DNA of 64,000 bases from Clavaria fumosa. Lineage: Eukaryota > Basidiomycota > Agaricomycetes > Agaricales > Clavariaceae. The notes under the pieces were generated by a model, which was given only the letters and a program-made list of their open reading frames with translations, made no database searches and was not told where the DNA came from. A program made the position numbers and the translations under genes. The stretch spans positions 248,001-312,000 of the forward strand of contig OX637805.1 in the NCBI GenBank assembly GCA_951802425.1, written 5' to 3'. Shown one piece after another: positions 20,810 to 31,990 of the stretch; position 1 is the first letter of the stretch, and each line of letters starts with the position of its first letter.

Positions 20810-22068
20810 ACCCCATTCTAGTCCTAGTAGAGTTTTTCCAACTTCCCAGGCCAAGATTAGACAAGGGGAGGGCTGCACATCCAATGGGCAAATGTCATGA
20901 AGCCCAGGACTTTCACTTGGGAGGAGTGCACCTAATGAGGCAAGGTGGGCACTGATTCCATCAGCACTGATCACTTCCCACACCCCAATTTGGTCGCCAT
21001 GGGAGTGACACCATTTTCCTGGGTCTTGATCACCCAACTGAGGCCCCAATCATGATCACCTGGCTCCCACAACAAAGTACTCACAAAACCAGCACCCTGT
21101 GAGGTGCCCAAGTGTATCTCCCCTCCTAGCCATCCAACCACCTTGAAACTTGGTACATGGCTTCCCCTAGCACCTGCCTACACCCTCGTGTACTCACTTC
21201 ACCTCGCGGTAACCCGCTCCCTCCGCTATTTTGATCACACTAAGATTGGAAGCTCATTCACAGTAGTAATGTAAACTTTCAAGCTCCAGGAGTGAGTATT
21301 GATGCTCTCCTTTCACCTTGTAGGACTCAAGGGATTTAAAGGGTCGCAAATCTGATGGAATAAACTGCACACTTGTGCAACCTTCCATTCTTGCTGTAGA
21401 GCCTTCCCTTTGCAGCTTAGTGATGTTTTCCATAGCTTGAGTCATGTAGCAGTAGGTTTCCATGGGTAAGTTGTATACAGATAGTAGGAGTGTAGGAGAG
21501 TCAACAGGAAGGTTTAAGAGATGCATGAGCTGCTAAGTCATTTCTTGAGGGGCTGGGTACTGTAAACTATCAGCTACCCTAACATGACAGAGTTTAGGTG
21601 TTCAGCTGAATGCCATTGCTTATGGGACATGACTAGCACATAACCTTAAATCCTCTTCTATTTGCTTCCTTGGCTAATACAGTCATGCAATACATATCCT
21701 AGAGATTTATGCTCTTATTCCCCTCATGTGAATCTTAGGTATAGTCTATTATCTTAACTCATACTATGTGTCTACAGATATCTCCAGCAGAATCCAGTAT
21801 CCTGTTATATACAGGGGATATGCAGTCTGGTACATAGTTATATACTACAATATCCGACTGAACTATGTGAATGTGGGGGGGGGGGGGAGAGGGCATGGGA
21901 CTTGTGCCATATTAAATGAACTATACAAAAGAGTGCTCTCACTAGTAAATTTGAACTCTGATTCATCAATTTCAGAAATACTATCATACATTTCCAGGTT
22001 GGAAATCTTTATCAGTACGCATAGGTGATGATTGTGGGGGAGCTCATCAATCTTCCTTTCTATGGCCA
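20810..22068. other. gene-poor stretch with a G13 run
   Basis: No supported gene. A 90-codon minus-strand frame (21254-21526, ending ELESLHYYCE) looks somewhat protein-like but matches nothing I know. A run of 13 G lies at 21875-21887. The rest shows no repeat structure that I can see. Confidence 0.4.
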
Positions 22069-23814
22069 TTATATTTGGACCAATTGCTTGGTACAGACTC
22101 GGATCAGCTTCAGCTCTGTCATGGTGTAGTACGAGATGAACTCACCACTGCCAAAACAAAGACCCCGTAGGTTGAAATTGTGGAAAAAGGAATCAAATAT
22201 GTTTTCCTGCTTTCCTGACTGCGGAGACTGTCTCGCTGCGTAATCGACTAGCATCTCGACAATGCCCAAACCAGTGTCTGCGCCTGACTCCGACTCTGTC
22301 ACATTCTCGATGTATTCCGCAATCGCCTGATCAAGAGGTGTACCAAAGAATGAATGTGGTCGACTGGAATGGTCCTGATTCGGATCGATTCCCAGATCCA
22401 GAAGTAACTTTACTCGTTCTTCGTCACCCTTAATTATCACCTCATAGAGTGCACGATCACCCGGGGCAGCTGAGTTAGGTGCTCCAGGTGTGCTGAGCCG
22501 GAATTCGAGCCAAACTACCCACCAATACACCAACCAGGCACACAGAAGTTCCCACAAAGAATTGCGTTTTGCATCGGGTATGGAAGCTGCTGCATAGTGA
22601 ACACGATCAGCCCCAAGGGAGCGGAGAAGTCTCCACGCCCGTCTTCCTCGTTGATCTCTACGACTGAGAATGCCGTGTATCCAAGGAATTGGCGCGCAAC
22701 AAAGCAACTGTGCCATCAGCCACTCACAGACTTGATCCGCTGGCCACTCCCACTCCCATGAATTCGATGGTGATGACTTGCCATGATATGACACTGGGAT
22801 TGTAGCACAGAATCTATGCCACAAGCTGTCGGAAAGAAGGGGCTTTAAGTCGGAGTCAAAGACAAGCTCCTCGATGCGGTCGAGGGTGTTACTGCGTTGA
22901 CGCGTCTCGGGGACTTGAGGGCTGGTGATATAATGGGGCCAAGAGCGCGCGGCAAAGATGGGTGATGGGTTTGACCCCAGGTTTCCAGCAGACATGGATA
23001 CTAGGTTAGAGACGTGATGTCTCCAGAAACGCGTGGCATATATGACAAGACGGTGAGAGTCGAAGATCTCCCGGGCCGTGGATGTTGGGGATAACCCAAG
23101 GTCCTTGTATGGGAATACGAGGTAAGTCATGATCATTGCAGCCATCTCCTCATTAAGATCATCCATGCTAGAAATCGCAAGAGAGGCTAAGCAATCTGTG
23201 TGAGCCCTTGACTGCAGTTTTATCCAAGTAAATGTTCATCAGCATGACATTGATCCCAGGAAGAAACAGCTTATGTCTTCCTTGGAACCCTGCCCAGCCT
23301 TCTTGACCCAAGTAAAAAGTTGTCCACCCTCATTGAGACCATTGATCGAGAAGCAGAAATCCTGAAGGATTGTCAATGGCAGAAATTAACAAGTGTAGAT
23401 CAGCACTCACCCGAACAGTAGGATGGCTTAAGCTCCACGTGGCAGACTGTAGATTGCCAGACCGGTTCGCTTTGTATTCAACATTGACCAGATTGGCACA
23501 GAAGTCCAGGATTTCCTTAAGGTCAAACTCATCCAGCAGCAGTTCACACCTGACTATTTCTGCAATTTGACCCCCTTTGACTGGCGAAAGGGCCCCAATG
23601 ATGAAGTGAAGAGTTTTCCGAACGACACTTGTCGCCTGAGGCCCCTTCTTCGCCGTGCGACAAAGGAGGCTGGTATAACTCTCAAACAGGTTATCAGGTA
23701 GACTACTAGTATCCAACTCCGGTATAATTTTAGACTTGGATTTCCCATTGAGGTGATGAAGTTGGATGGCAAGTTGGCAACAAGGCGAAACCTGAGCATG
23801 GATCAGCTATTGAG
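22069..23814 (-). pseudogene. NLR-like (NACHT/ankyrin) gene remnant, 3' half only
   Basis: Minus-strand exons read like the C-terminal half of a fungal NACHT-type NLR. About 23800-23330 carries the segment after the NTPase (SLPDNLFESYTSLL, then a GALSPVKGGQIAEIV helix and a LSHPTVR motif). The frame then continues, through an intron, as AHTDCLASLAI just before 23166, followed by a long helical region and one clear ankyrin-type unit (GDRALYEVIIKGDEERVKLL). The nucleotide-binding core (P-loop, Walker B) is absent. The reading frame upstream stops at the MITE/duplication near 23815-23945. Such proteins act as intracellular non-self or stress sensors in fungi. Truncation by transposon activity is the likely cause; a short functional gene is less likely. 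Confidence 0.6.
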
Positions 23815-23902
23815 ACTTGGCTGAACCTGAACCTCATTTTCGGTTCGGTCCAGTCCAGTTCAGGTTCGAACCAAAGTTCAGAACTGAACCGTGGCATCCC
23901 TA
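23815..23902. mobile_element. one-ended hAT MITE fragment between duplicated flanks
   Basis: An 88-bp terminal piece of the 293-bp MITE family (ends GGTTCAGTTC...TAGGGATGCC on the minus strand). A stretch of about 41 bp of host sequence (GGCAACAAGGC ... TATTGAGAC) lies on both sides, at 23776-23816 and 23905-23945, with one difference. The far MITE end is missing. Confidence 0.8.
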
Positions 23903-23976
23903 ATGGCAACAAGGCAAAACCTGAGCATGGATCAGCTATTGAGACTGCGAAGCAGAGGTATAAGCTCACACACCAC

Positions 23977-25034
23977 ATCCTGTAGTTTTGATATATCATA
24001 TGCACCAAATTGATGCATTTGAGTGATGAACAATTAGCATCAATTGGTGCATGCACCTGATGTATCACTTTGGAGCATCTGATGCATTACCTTGTGGATG
24101 GTACATCTGATATATCATGATGCCAGATGATGCATCTGCCATAGCCATAGACAGTGAATGTGTCATGCATACATAATGTTGATGTATCAGCATGTCAGCA
24201 TCTGATATATTGTTGAAGCTGTTCTGGAAATTTGGCACATCTGATATAACATGGACATTCAATACATCACTGCCAATGCTTATCCAAAAATGAATAAAAA
24301 AGCGGATTTATTATCATTAAACTTAAACTTATTAATGTATTACAGTAATGACTAATATTAAATCTATTTCTATATAAATTCTATTTATTCACGCTCTATC
24401 ACAAGTCCTGAAGTTGGGAGAAAGTGGGGGGGGAAGCAGGGCAAGTTGCTGTATTTATATGCCGCACTTTTGTGGCTGTGCAAATGCGTGACATGGTAAC
24501 ACCTAATCAACGTTACCACGTCACGCGTTTGCACAGCCACAAAGCGTGGCATATAAATACAGCAACTTGCCCTGCTTCCCCCCCCACTTTCTCCCAACTT
24601 CAGGACTTGTGATAGAGTGTGAATAAATAGAATTTATATAGAAATAGATTTAATATTAGTCATTACTGTAATACATTAATAAGTTTAAGTTTAATGATAA
24701 TAAATCCGCTTTTTTATTCATTTTTGGATAAGCATTGGCAGTGATGTATTGAATGTCCATGTTATATCAGATGTGCCAAATTTCCAGAACAGCTTCAACA
24801 ATATATCAGATGCTGACATGCTGATACATCAACATTATGTATGCATGATACATTCACTGTCTATGGCTATGGCAGATGCATCATCTGGCATCATGATATA
24901 TCAGATGTACCATCCACAAGGTAATGCATCAGATGCTCCAAAGTGATACATCAGGTGCATGCACCAATTGGTGCTAATTGTTCATCACTCAAATGCATCA
25001 ATTTGGTGCATATGATATATCAAAACTACAGGAT
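23977..25034. mobile_element. 1.06-kb near-perfect palindrome (foldback/MITE-like element)
   Basis: Two arms of about 520 bp, centred near 24506 with a loop of about 11 bases, are inverted copies of each other with only a few differences. The outer tips are ATCCTGTAGTTTTGATATAT. The arms are AT-rich with repeated GATATATCA and GATGCAT motifs, and each encodes the same meaningless 65-codon frame. I could not find a target duplication. It may be a non-autonomous DNA element or a hairpin produced by inverted duplication. Confidence 0.85.
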
Positions 25035-25042
25035 CGCCTGGC

Positions 25043-25218
25043 TCACAGGCCATCGGGGTTGTCGACCAATCGTTCATTTACAGTGTTTTTCGCATCGTCC
25101 GATAGAGATTGGAGCGTTTCTATTCGCTTTCTTAGTGACCCATCGTTACTATCATCGTCCGATGATGTCACTGCTGCTGCAAGTGTTCCTTCCTGCTGGG
25201 GTAGACTGCACAGCATGA
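25043..25218 (-). pseudogene. exon-like remnant next to the palindrome
   Basis: A minus-strand frame reads Ser/Asp-rich then SLRKRIETLQSLSDDAKNTV and stops at 25043, 9 bp before the palindrome. It has protein-like composition but no recognised family. It could be a detached exon of the broken NLR-like gene or of another gene. Confidence 0.3.
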
Positions 25219-25569
25219 CAGAAAAGAAAAGATGAATGGAAAAATGATTGTCTGTCTTTATTAAACTAAAATATTATTGCTGGAAGAACTAGTGGGATTT
25301 AATGAAAACCTGGTATTTTGAAAAATGCTATCATGATAGGTTACCTTCATGAATATTTTCAAGGTTTCTAGAATTTAATTGAAGTCTGAGAATTTTTTGC
25401 AACAATTTTTCATTTTACACATTGTTTCCTAAATTGTGAGTGAATGCAACCAGATATCAATGCAATTTTGAGATATATCATGTGTCTTACTGTATACTAC
25501 ATTCCATAATATTTTCAGATTTTTCACTAAGAAACTGAAAAAGTTTTGTCTTTCTGCATTCAAAAAAGA

Positions 25570-25593
25570 TGAATGAATGAATGAATGAATGAT
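25570..25593. repeat. (GAAT)n microsatellite
   Basis: About five and a half perfect GAAT units. Confidence 0.85.
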
Positions 25594-25680
25594 GGGCCCT
25601 TTTCTGGGGTTGATAAGAATGAATTCTTGATAAATCAAGAACTCATAATACTCTGGTGCATTGTATGGGACCTACTCAGT

Positions 25681-25800
25681 GCTACAGAGCAATATATAGG
25701 AACTACCATTGCTACAGAGCAATATATGGGAACTACTGTTACTACAGAGCAATATATGGGAACTACCATTACTACAGAGCAATATATGGGATCTACTGGG
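25681..25800. repeat. 30-bp tandem repeat, four copies in exact register
   Basis: Units at 25681, 25711, 25741 and 25771, each containing CTACAGAGCAATATATGGG with one or a few changes. Confidence 0.9.
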
Positions 25801-25971
25801 TCTATATAACTCTTTACTAGCCACTGAGCTACTGCTGCTACCATGACTACATAGTACTATATTATTTGAGCTTTTTTTCCTGATGTGAGCATCAGAAAAA
25901 GGTTGGTGAGTGTAACATGGTTTGAAGCAACAGGTTTAACAGAGTGCTATTTTGGCTGGTATCAGACTGGG

Positions 25972-26531
25972 TGTCAGTCCGAGTCCCTCACAGAAGCGAG
26001 AAGGGGAAAGAAGCTCGATTTCAACGTGAGGGCCTATACTCATTACAAAGGCATTATATATACTGGGGGAAGGGGGCTGTGCAGGAGATGAGTCATAAGT
26101 AAAAGAAACGAGGCTACGCGCTCTGAGTCGCGCGGGATAGGGGAGGCAATATAGGGGAAAGAGGATACCAAATGAGGAAGGTAGCGGCGAGGTACAGGTG
26201 TGGGGAGGACGACAGAAGGAATGCTTGGCGCGGTCTTGGCTGCCCAAGGGGAGACCTCAATTAGGCCCGTTTAGGTTAGATTGATTGATGGGGGATGTCA
26301 GAGGCATTTTTGCTGATCCGCCTCCATCACAAATTGCAAAGTGTGGGAAATCGCAAGGAACGTGGGTGTGGGCACGTGATGGATGCTGGTCGTGGGCTTG
26401 TAGGTGCCTGGGGAGCCGCAAGTGTGGAATTAAGGTCGCGGGTGGTCACGTGACTCCATACTCGGTCCTTGTAGCTAGTTCCTAGCGCGTTGTGGATTCA
26501 GTGACGGTGGCTTACATAATGGATCCTGACA
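25972..26531 (-). repeat. 3' LTR of element B
   Basis: 560 bp. It begins right after the target duplication inside the family C LTR. Confidence 0.92.
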
Positions 26532-26542
26532 TGGCCCCCTCC

Positions 26543-29500
26543 TCAAGGCTGGGCGTCTCGACCGGCCAATCGCGCCTTGTCTGGGTGCTTGAGGAAGAAG
26601 TCGCGGAGAAGAATTGCAGTGTTGGTAAGGTTTTGGCGGGGTTCCCAGGTATTTTCTTCGATGGGGTAGCCTAGCCACTTTACCAGGTACTTCACTCCTC
26701 GTCCTACTTTCTTCACATCCAGGATCTCCTCGACTTCATACTCCAAATGGTCGTTGTCGATGGTCGGGGGGGGCGGAGGTGGTCGGGCTTGAGAAGCGAA
26801 AGAAGGAGGGATGAACGGGGTGAGGAGCAACTCATTAAATACGTCATGGATTCACCAGGCTGGGGGCAGTTTGAGGCGATACCCAGCCGGCCCCACCTTT
26901 TCTATGATAGCGAAAGGTCCAGCGCGTTTGTTGTCGAGTTTCTTGTTTGGGCGGTCCATTTTCAAGTTTCGCGTGTTGAGCCAAACTAGGTCTCCTTTCC
27001 CATACTCGCGGCTGGGTCGTTTTCCGCTGTCGTAGTTTTTCTTCATTGCCAGCGCGGCTTTCTCCATGGCTTCCTTGGCGGCACGTCACGACTCTTCCAA
27101 CTTCGCCATCCACTCATCAGCAGCTGGGTTCACCTCTGTCCGTGGGTGTATACCTCCATTCCAGGGGTGTCGGCCGTAGTCCAGGAAGAAGGGCGTGTAG
27201 CCTGTCGCGGAATGTTCCCGGTTATTCAGCGCGAATTCCGCTGTGCTCAACCACTCTGCCCAATCATCCTGGAGATGGTCGACATATTCCCGCAGGTAGG
27301 TTTAGATCTCCTGATTCACCCGTTCCATTTGTTCGTCAGTTTGGGGATGGAAGGCAGTGCTTGGATTAGCCTTTATCCCAATCATCTGGTAAAACTCCTT
27401 CATGAATCAAGAGACGAACTGCGGGCCTCGATCACTGACGACCTTCTGGGGGATTCCATGGTTCCGGAATACTCGGTCGCGGAGGATCCTTGCCGCCCCC
27501 AGGCTTGTCAAGTCGAAACCTATTGCTTCAATGAGCATGCGCTTGGTGAATTTGTCGACGATCACAAGGATAGAGTCAAACCCGCGGGATTGCGGTAACG
27601 GTCCTACTATGTCCCAGCTGATCGCCCACCATGGGCCGTTTGGGACTGGGTGTGGGTATAGAGGTGCAGCGCGTTTGGTTCGATCAGGCTTGGTTCTCTG
27701 GCAACCTTCGCATCCGGATACGTACTTCTCCACATCCTTCACCATCTCGGGCCACCAGTAGGCCTTGACCATTGCGGCTTTCATTTTCTTTATTCCGGGG
27801 TGCCCTGCAATGGGGAGATCGTGTTTGTAGTTGAGCACCACCTCGCGAACGGTTGCGGGTATCCACACAGTGTTGTTTCTCCACCAAAGCCCAAGGCGGT
27901 CTCGCGTCCAACTGTCATCAATCTCCGTGGGCTTCGTGACGTGTTCCGCACTCTTTTTCTGGAGGAGTGTCTCCATTTCCGAGGTGAAGCTGGTGCATAC
28001 GTCCATGTTGGCGGGGAGCATCTGGACGGGGGCATCTTCCTCGGCAGCGTCTCCATAGTCTGGCCTTCGCGAGAGGGTATCGGCTTTGGTGTTGCTTTTG
28101 CCAGTCCGATATTTGATCTCGAAGTCGAAACTTTGGAGTTCTCCATACCAGTGCACCTGTCGTGGCTTCAGTTTTTGGGGCTTTCTGAAGTACTGCAGGT
28201 TGGCGTGGTCCGTCCAAATTTCGAAAGTCTCATCCACTCCCACGAGATACGCTCTCCACTCTCTTAAAGCTCTGATGACCGCGAGGAGTTCTTTATCGTA
28301 GACATCATAATTTTTCTCGGCGGCTGTGAGGGCCTCAGAGATGTAGTCGACCAGTCTCCAGGTTCCATCAGGCTGCTGCTGTGAAAGAACACCACCTGTC
28401 GCGAGGTTACTCGCGTCCGTTTCTACCTTCCACTTGCCCATGTCCTGGGGTAGGGCGAGGACTGGGGCTGAGATGAGCGCTCCTTTCACATCCAGGAAAG
28501 CCGCGACCTGTTCGCTCTGCCAACATCAGGGGACGTTGCCGGTGAGCTTAAACAGGGGTTTGGCTCGCGTGGAGAGGTTGGGGATGAATCTCCGCAAGTG
28601 GTTGACCATTCCCAGGAAGCGCTGGAGTTCCTTGACGTTTCGGGGCACGGGCCAGTTTTGGATGGCTTCCGCCTTGGCCAGGTCGTGCTCAAGGCGATTG
28701 TGCGAGAGCCTGAGCCCAAGGTAGAACACCTCAGCCTTCTCGAACTCACATTTGCTTAGCCGGAGGCACAGCCCATTCTCGTGGAATCTCTGCAGGACTC
28801 GGTCCATCCAGTAACGGTGGGTTGCGAGATCATCCGCGAAGATGATGACGTCATCGATGTACGCGAGGACGTGTCTGCCGGCAATCTCCTCTCTCAGGAT
28901 GTGGTTCATGAACCTCTGAAAGGTCGCGGGGGCATTCTGGAGTCTGAACCACATTACCGTAGGTTCGAACAAACCTCGCGACGTTAAGAACGCGCATCTC
29001 TCCTGGTGCCCCTCCCACAGCCTCATAGACGGAAATCCCCCCTTTGCATCGATCTTGGAGAAGATCCTGGCTCCCCGCAGCTTGTCTACACAGTCGCGGA
29101 TGCGTGGCAGTGGGAACTTATCTTTGATCAGGAATGAATTGAGGCGCAAATAGTTGATGATCGGTCGGAGTTTGTCCTTTTCTCACTTGAAAAAGAATGG
29201 ACTGGCATAGGGCGATTTGGAAGGTCTTATCCTCCCTGATGCGAGCTGTTCGTCGATCCACCTGTTCATCTCAATCGTCTCTTCTCTTGTCAGTGAGTAT
29301 AGTTTGGAGGATAAGTGGCCCGGGTCCTCGCGGAACTCGATCTTGATGTCAAAATCGGGTCGCGGTTTGGGTAATTCATCCCACTTTGCTTCGCTGAAGA
29401 CCGTTGGGTATAGCGACGGCCAGTTGGGCATGTCTCCAGAGTCCGAAAAGCGAATTTCCATAGTTGTTTGTAGTGCATTATCCCACATACTGCCTTTAGG

Positions 29501-30007
29501 ATAGGCCCAAGGACTCGCAAGGCACGGGTTGAAGTGGCAACTTTGGGGGCAGCATTTGAAAGAGACCTTCCCTAGTGGCCAATCAATCTTGGGGTTGTGT
29601 TTGGATAGCCAGTCGTGCCCCAGGATGATTTTGTGTGACTTGGCTGTTCCGAGCAGGAAGTGTATTCGCTCTTGGTGGTCCCCTATAGTCAACAGAAGGT
29701 CGATGCCATAGCGAATAGGTCTGCTCTTGTTTGCCGATCCATCTACATTGTATACTTTAATCGGGTTCTGTAGCAGGACAGGCTCCAGTCCGAGTTCTCT
29801 GCACCAGGCTAGGTCCATGAAGCAATTGGTGCATCCTGAATCGATCAGGACCTTAACGCCTCCCCATTCGGCCGTAGTCAGGGTCTCGAAGTGCGCTGGC
29901 AGGGTTAATTCTCTTCTCTGCTTCTTTGGTCTCTCTTCCGCAACCTTTGCTGTTCTGTTGTCCTCGAGTTTGTTCACGCTCCAAGCATGTCTCCATTGCA
30001 AGATCAT
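26543..30007 (-). pseudogene. pol: Ty3/Gypsy pol of element B, six nonsense codons, no frameshift
   Basis: All segments lie in one frame: protease (LIDSGCTNCFMD), reverse transcriptase (AYIDDVIIFA), RNase H (VETDASNLATGG), integrase zinc region (H-x-H then C-x2-C), integrase core (WDIVGP), a GPAGYRLKLPPAW segment, and a chromodomain (YLVKWLGYPIEENTWEP). Stops lie at 29183, 28526, 27407, 27302, 27086 and 26852. Five are TGA and one is TAA. By comparison with related elements, most stand where Arg (CGA) or Gln (CAA) is expected and one where Trp may be. Each is thus a single C-to-T or G-to-A change. The element can no longer make pol and could move only with help. Confidence 0.93.
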
Positions 30008-30086
30008 GTATTTGGGTATACTTGCTACGGGTACAGGGGCGGGGCGGGAACGTTGCTCGTACTATTACAGAGACGCGAGCTCGGAC

Positions 30087-31487
30087 TCACTGCGTCTCTT
30101 CTCCAAAACCCTGCTCCTGGGTGGGAGCCGGCGGGAGCTGTTGCTGTTGTTGCTGGGCTTGCGGAGCGCCAGCCATCTGCCTCTCTCTCTCGTATATCAC
30201 GAGCCTGTCGTGGAGCAGCGCGAGTTCGTTCTCGTATTCTTCCACTTCCATGGGGCCAGGGACCATCGCACGAACCTGCGGCCTGGGGACATAGGGTCGC
30301 GAGTCCGGGAGGTGGCAGTTCCGGGCGATGTGACCTACCTGGCCACAGCGGAAGCATCGACGTTCGGGGGCAGGAGCTCGTGTCTGGTCCACGATCATCC
30401 GGTCACCGGCACCAGCAGGACGGGGCATGATCTGTGGGGCAGGGGCGCATTGCTGCTGCTGCGGAACGGAAGGGAAGCGAGGCGCGGGTCGCGGGGGGTT
30501 CGGATTTGGATAGCGTGGGGGTGTGGGCAGCGGTCGCGACTGTTGGAACTGAGGTGGGGCCGGGCGGCTGGCGTTCTGCTCGCAGATGATCACATCAAGC
30601 CGTCGTTGCTGAGCATCCAGGGTCTCGACCAGATGCTTCCACTGGGCATAGGTGACTGGCATGGGGTTGACGTTATATATGCGCGTGGTGAGTCTCCGGT
30701 TGAGGTTTGATTCCAGCCAGTGGATAAGCACATCAGAATCGTCAACTGGGTCCAATTCTGCTTTACGCATGAGGGTCTCGAACAACGCGAAGAACTCCGC
30801 AGCTTCTAGCGCGCCCTGTTTCAGTTTGGCGATGTCGTTTAGAGCAGTCGTGGTGATGTTAGGGTCATCGAAGGCCCTTCGCAGGTCCACAATGAAGTCT
30901 TCCCAAGTTCCTGCCACTCCAGCATTCAGGATCTTGTCACCCTGCATGTTCGCCCATTCCGCTGCAAACCCTTCTCCTGTAATCTTACTCAGCGCAAATA
31001 GGATCTTGTTCAAGTCACTGGCATAGAGCCCCTGGTTTTCCAGGAACTGTAGTCGGAGGGACCTGAGGAAGGTCCGGAAGTTCTTCTTATTTCCATCAAA
31101 AGAAGGAACGGCTAGGTCCAGCCTTGGCATTGGGGCTGCAGGGACGGCGTCCGCCATTTCGGGTGCGGGCGAGGGCGGTGGCAAGGGTTCTGGCGGCGAT
31201 GGATTCGCAGGTTGCGGTTGCGGTTCCGGCTCTGGAGTCGCAGGTGATTGTGGTGGTGGTGGTGGCGATGGTGCTTGCCGGGCTAGGCGCTCGTCTAAAC
31301 TCGCGAAGTCTACGGGGGGTTCGGTATGAACTGGTGGTGCTGCGGGGGATGGGGTTGATAGGACGGGGGATGAAAGTGAGGGGTCGGTATTCGTGGACGA
31401 TGAACTGTTCGACTCCGAGGAGGGTAAGCTCTGTCTGGATCTCCACGGAAACGTATGCGGGTTCGTTCGTCGACTCGTCGTTGTCAC
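30087..31487 (-). CDS. gag: Ty3/Gypsy gag of element B
   Basis: An open frame of 466 residues. A Ser/Pro-rich N-terminus (about 1-115) precedes the capsid region (LDLAVPSFDGNKKNFRTFL, then AEWANMQGDKI and DLRRAFDDPNITTTAL). A Pro/Arg-rich linker follows, then one CCHC knuckle (CFRCGQVGHIARNCH, near residue 381) and a coiled C-terminal part. No stop interrupts it, although pol of the same element is broken. It starts inside the pre-gag ORF in another frame. Confidence 0.88.
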   Translation of the reverse strand: MTTTSRRTNPHTFPWRSRQSLPSSESNSSSSTNTDPSLSSPVLSTPSPAAPPVHTEPPVDFASLDERLARQAPSPPPPPQSPATPEPEPQPQPANPSPPEPLPPPSPAPEMADAVPAAPMPRLDLAVPSFDGNKKNFRTFLRSLRLQFLENQGLYASDLNKILFALSKITGEGFAAEWANMQGDKILNAGVAGTWEDFIVDLRRAFDDPNITTTALNDIAKLKQGALEAAEFFALFETLMRKAELDPVDDSDVLIHWLESNLNRRLTTRIYNVNPMPVTYAQWKHLVETLDAQQRRLDVIICEQNASRPAPPQFQQSRPLPTPPRYPNPNPPRPAPRFPSVPQQQQCAPAPQIMPRPAGAGDRMIVDQTRAPAPERRCFRCGQVGHIARNCHLPDSRPYVPRPQVRAMVPGPMEVEEYENELALLHDRLVIYERERQMAGAPQAQQQQQQLPPAPTQEQGFGEETQ

Positions 31488-31971
31488 TGTTTACGTAGTC
31501 CTCGAGGTTGTCGAGGTTAACGTCGATGGTGCTGTGTGCGGGCGATCTCGTGCCTGAGGTTGCGGAGTCTGGTAGTGCAACTGCTAAGGCCTCTCTCAAC
31601 CTCTGCTCTCGTCTGCTCTGTTCCTGTGCGTATAGCCTTCCGAAGTAAGGCGCAAGTCTTCTCTCCTCCTCAATAATCCACAGCTCGAAGGGGCGCAGCT
31701 CTCGCAGTCTTAGTACCGCAGTTTCCGTCTCTGAGACATCGAATTCCATAGGTGTGTCTGGGTAGAATTCAGTTCATACGCGAGTGTCAAAGTACCTCGC
31801 CCAATATTCGTCTTCTCCAAAGTCCAGGACCGTGATGAGCCACTTGTCTGTTATGTCCTCGTTACGCGTTGGGTACGCCAGGGTGATTCTCTCGTTGTTC
31901 TGTTGCACATGACGGGCAGGGGGTAAAGAGAAGGCTAGGCCGACCGGGGGTTGACAGGGTCGAGGTAGCAA
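31096..31971 (-). pseudogene. pre-gag ORF of element B with one TGA
   Basis: A frame runs from about 31971 through TGA (31774-31776) and on to 31096, overlapping the start of gag. Before the stop it reads DKWLITVLDFGEDEYWARYF; after it, MEFDVSETETAVLRLREL and a charged helix (APYFGRLYAQEQSRREQRLR). TGA in place of CGA (Arg) would restore continuity. The mixed, helix-forming composition argues for a real protein. I do not recognise it. It corresponds in position, not in sequence, to the pre-gag ORF of element A. Confidence 0.45.
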
Positions 31972-31990
31972 GGGGTGGACGTTGAAATTG

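Noticed and set aside
24065..24946. Two near-identical 65-codon frames as duplicated small genes
   Set aside because: They are mirror copies in the two arms of the palindrome and have no start context or family resemblance.
25681..25800. CRISPR array
   Set aside because: The units are directly adjacent without spacers and the organism is a eukaryote.
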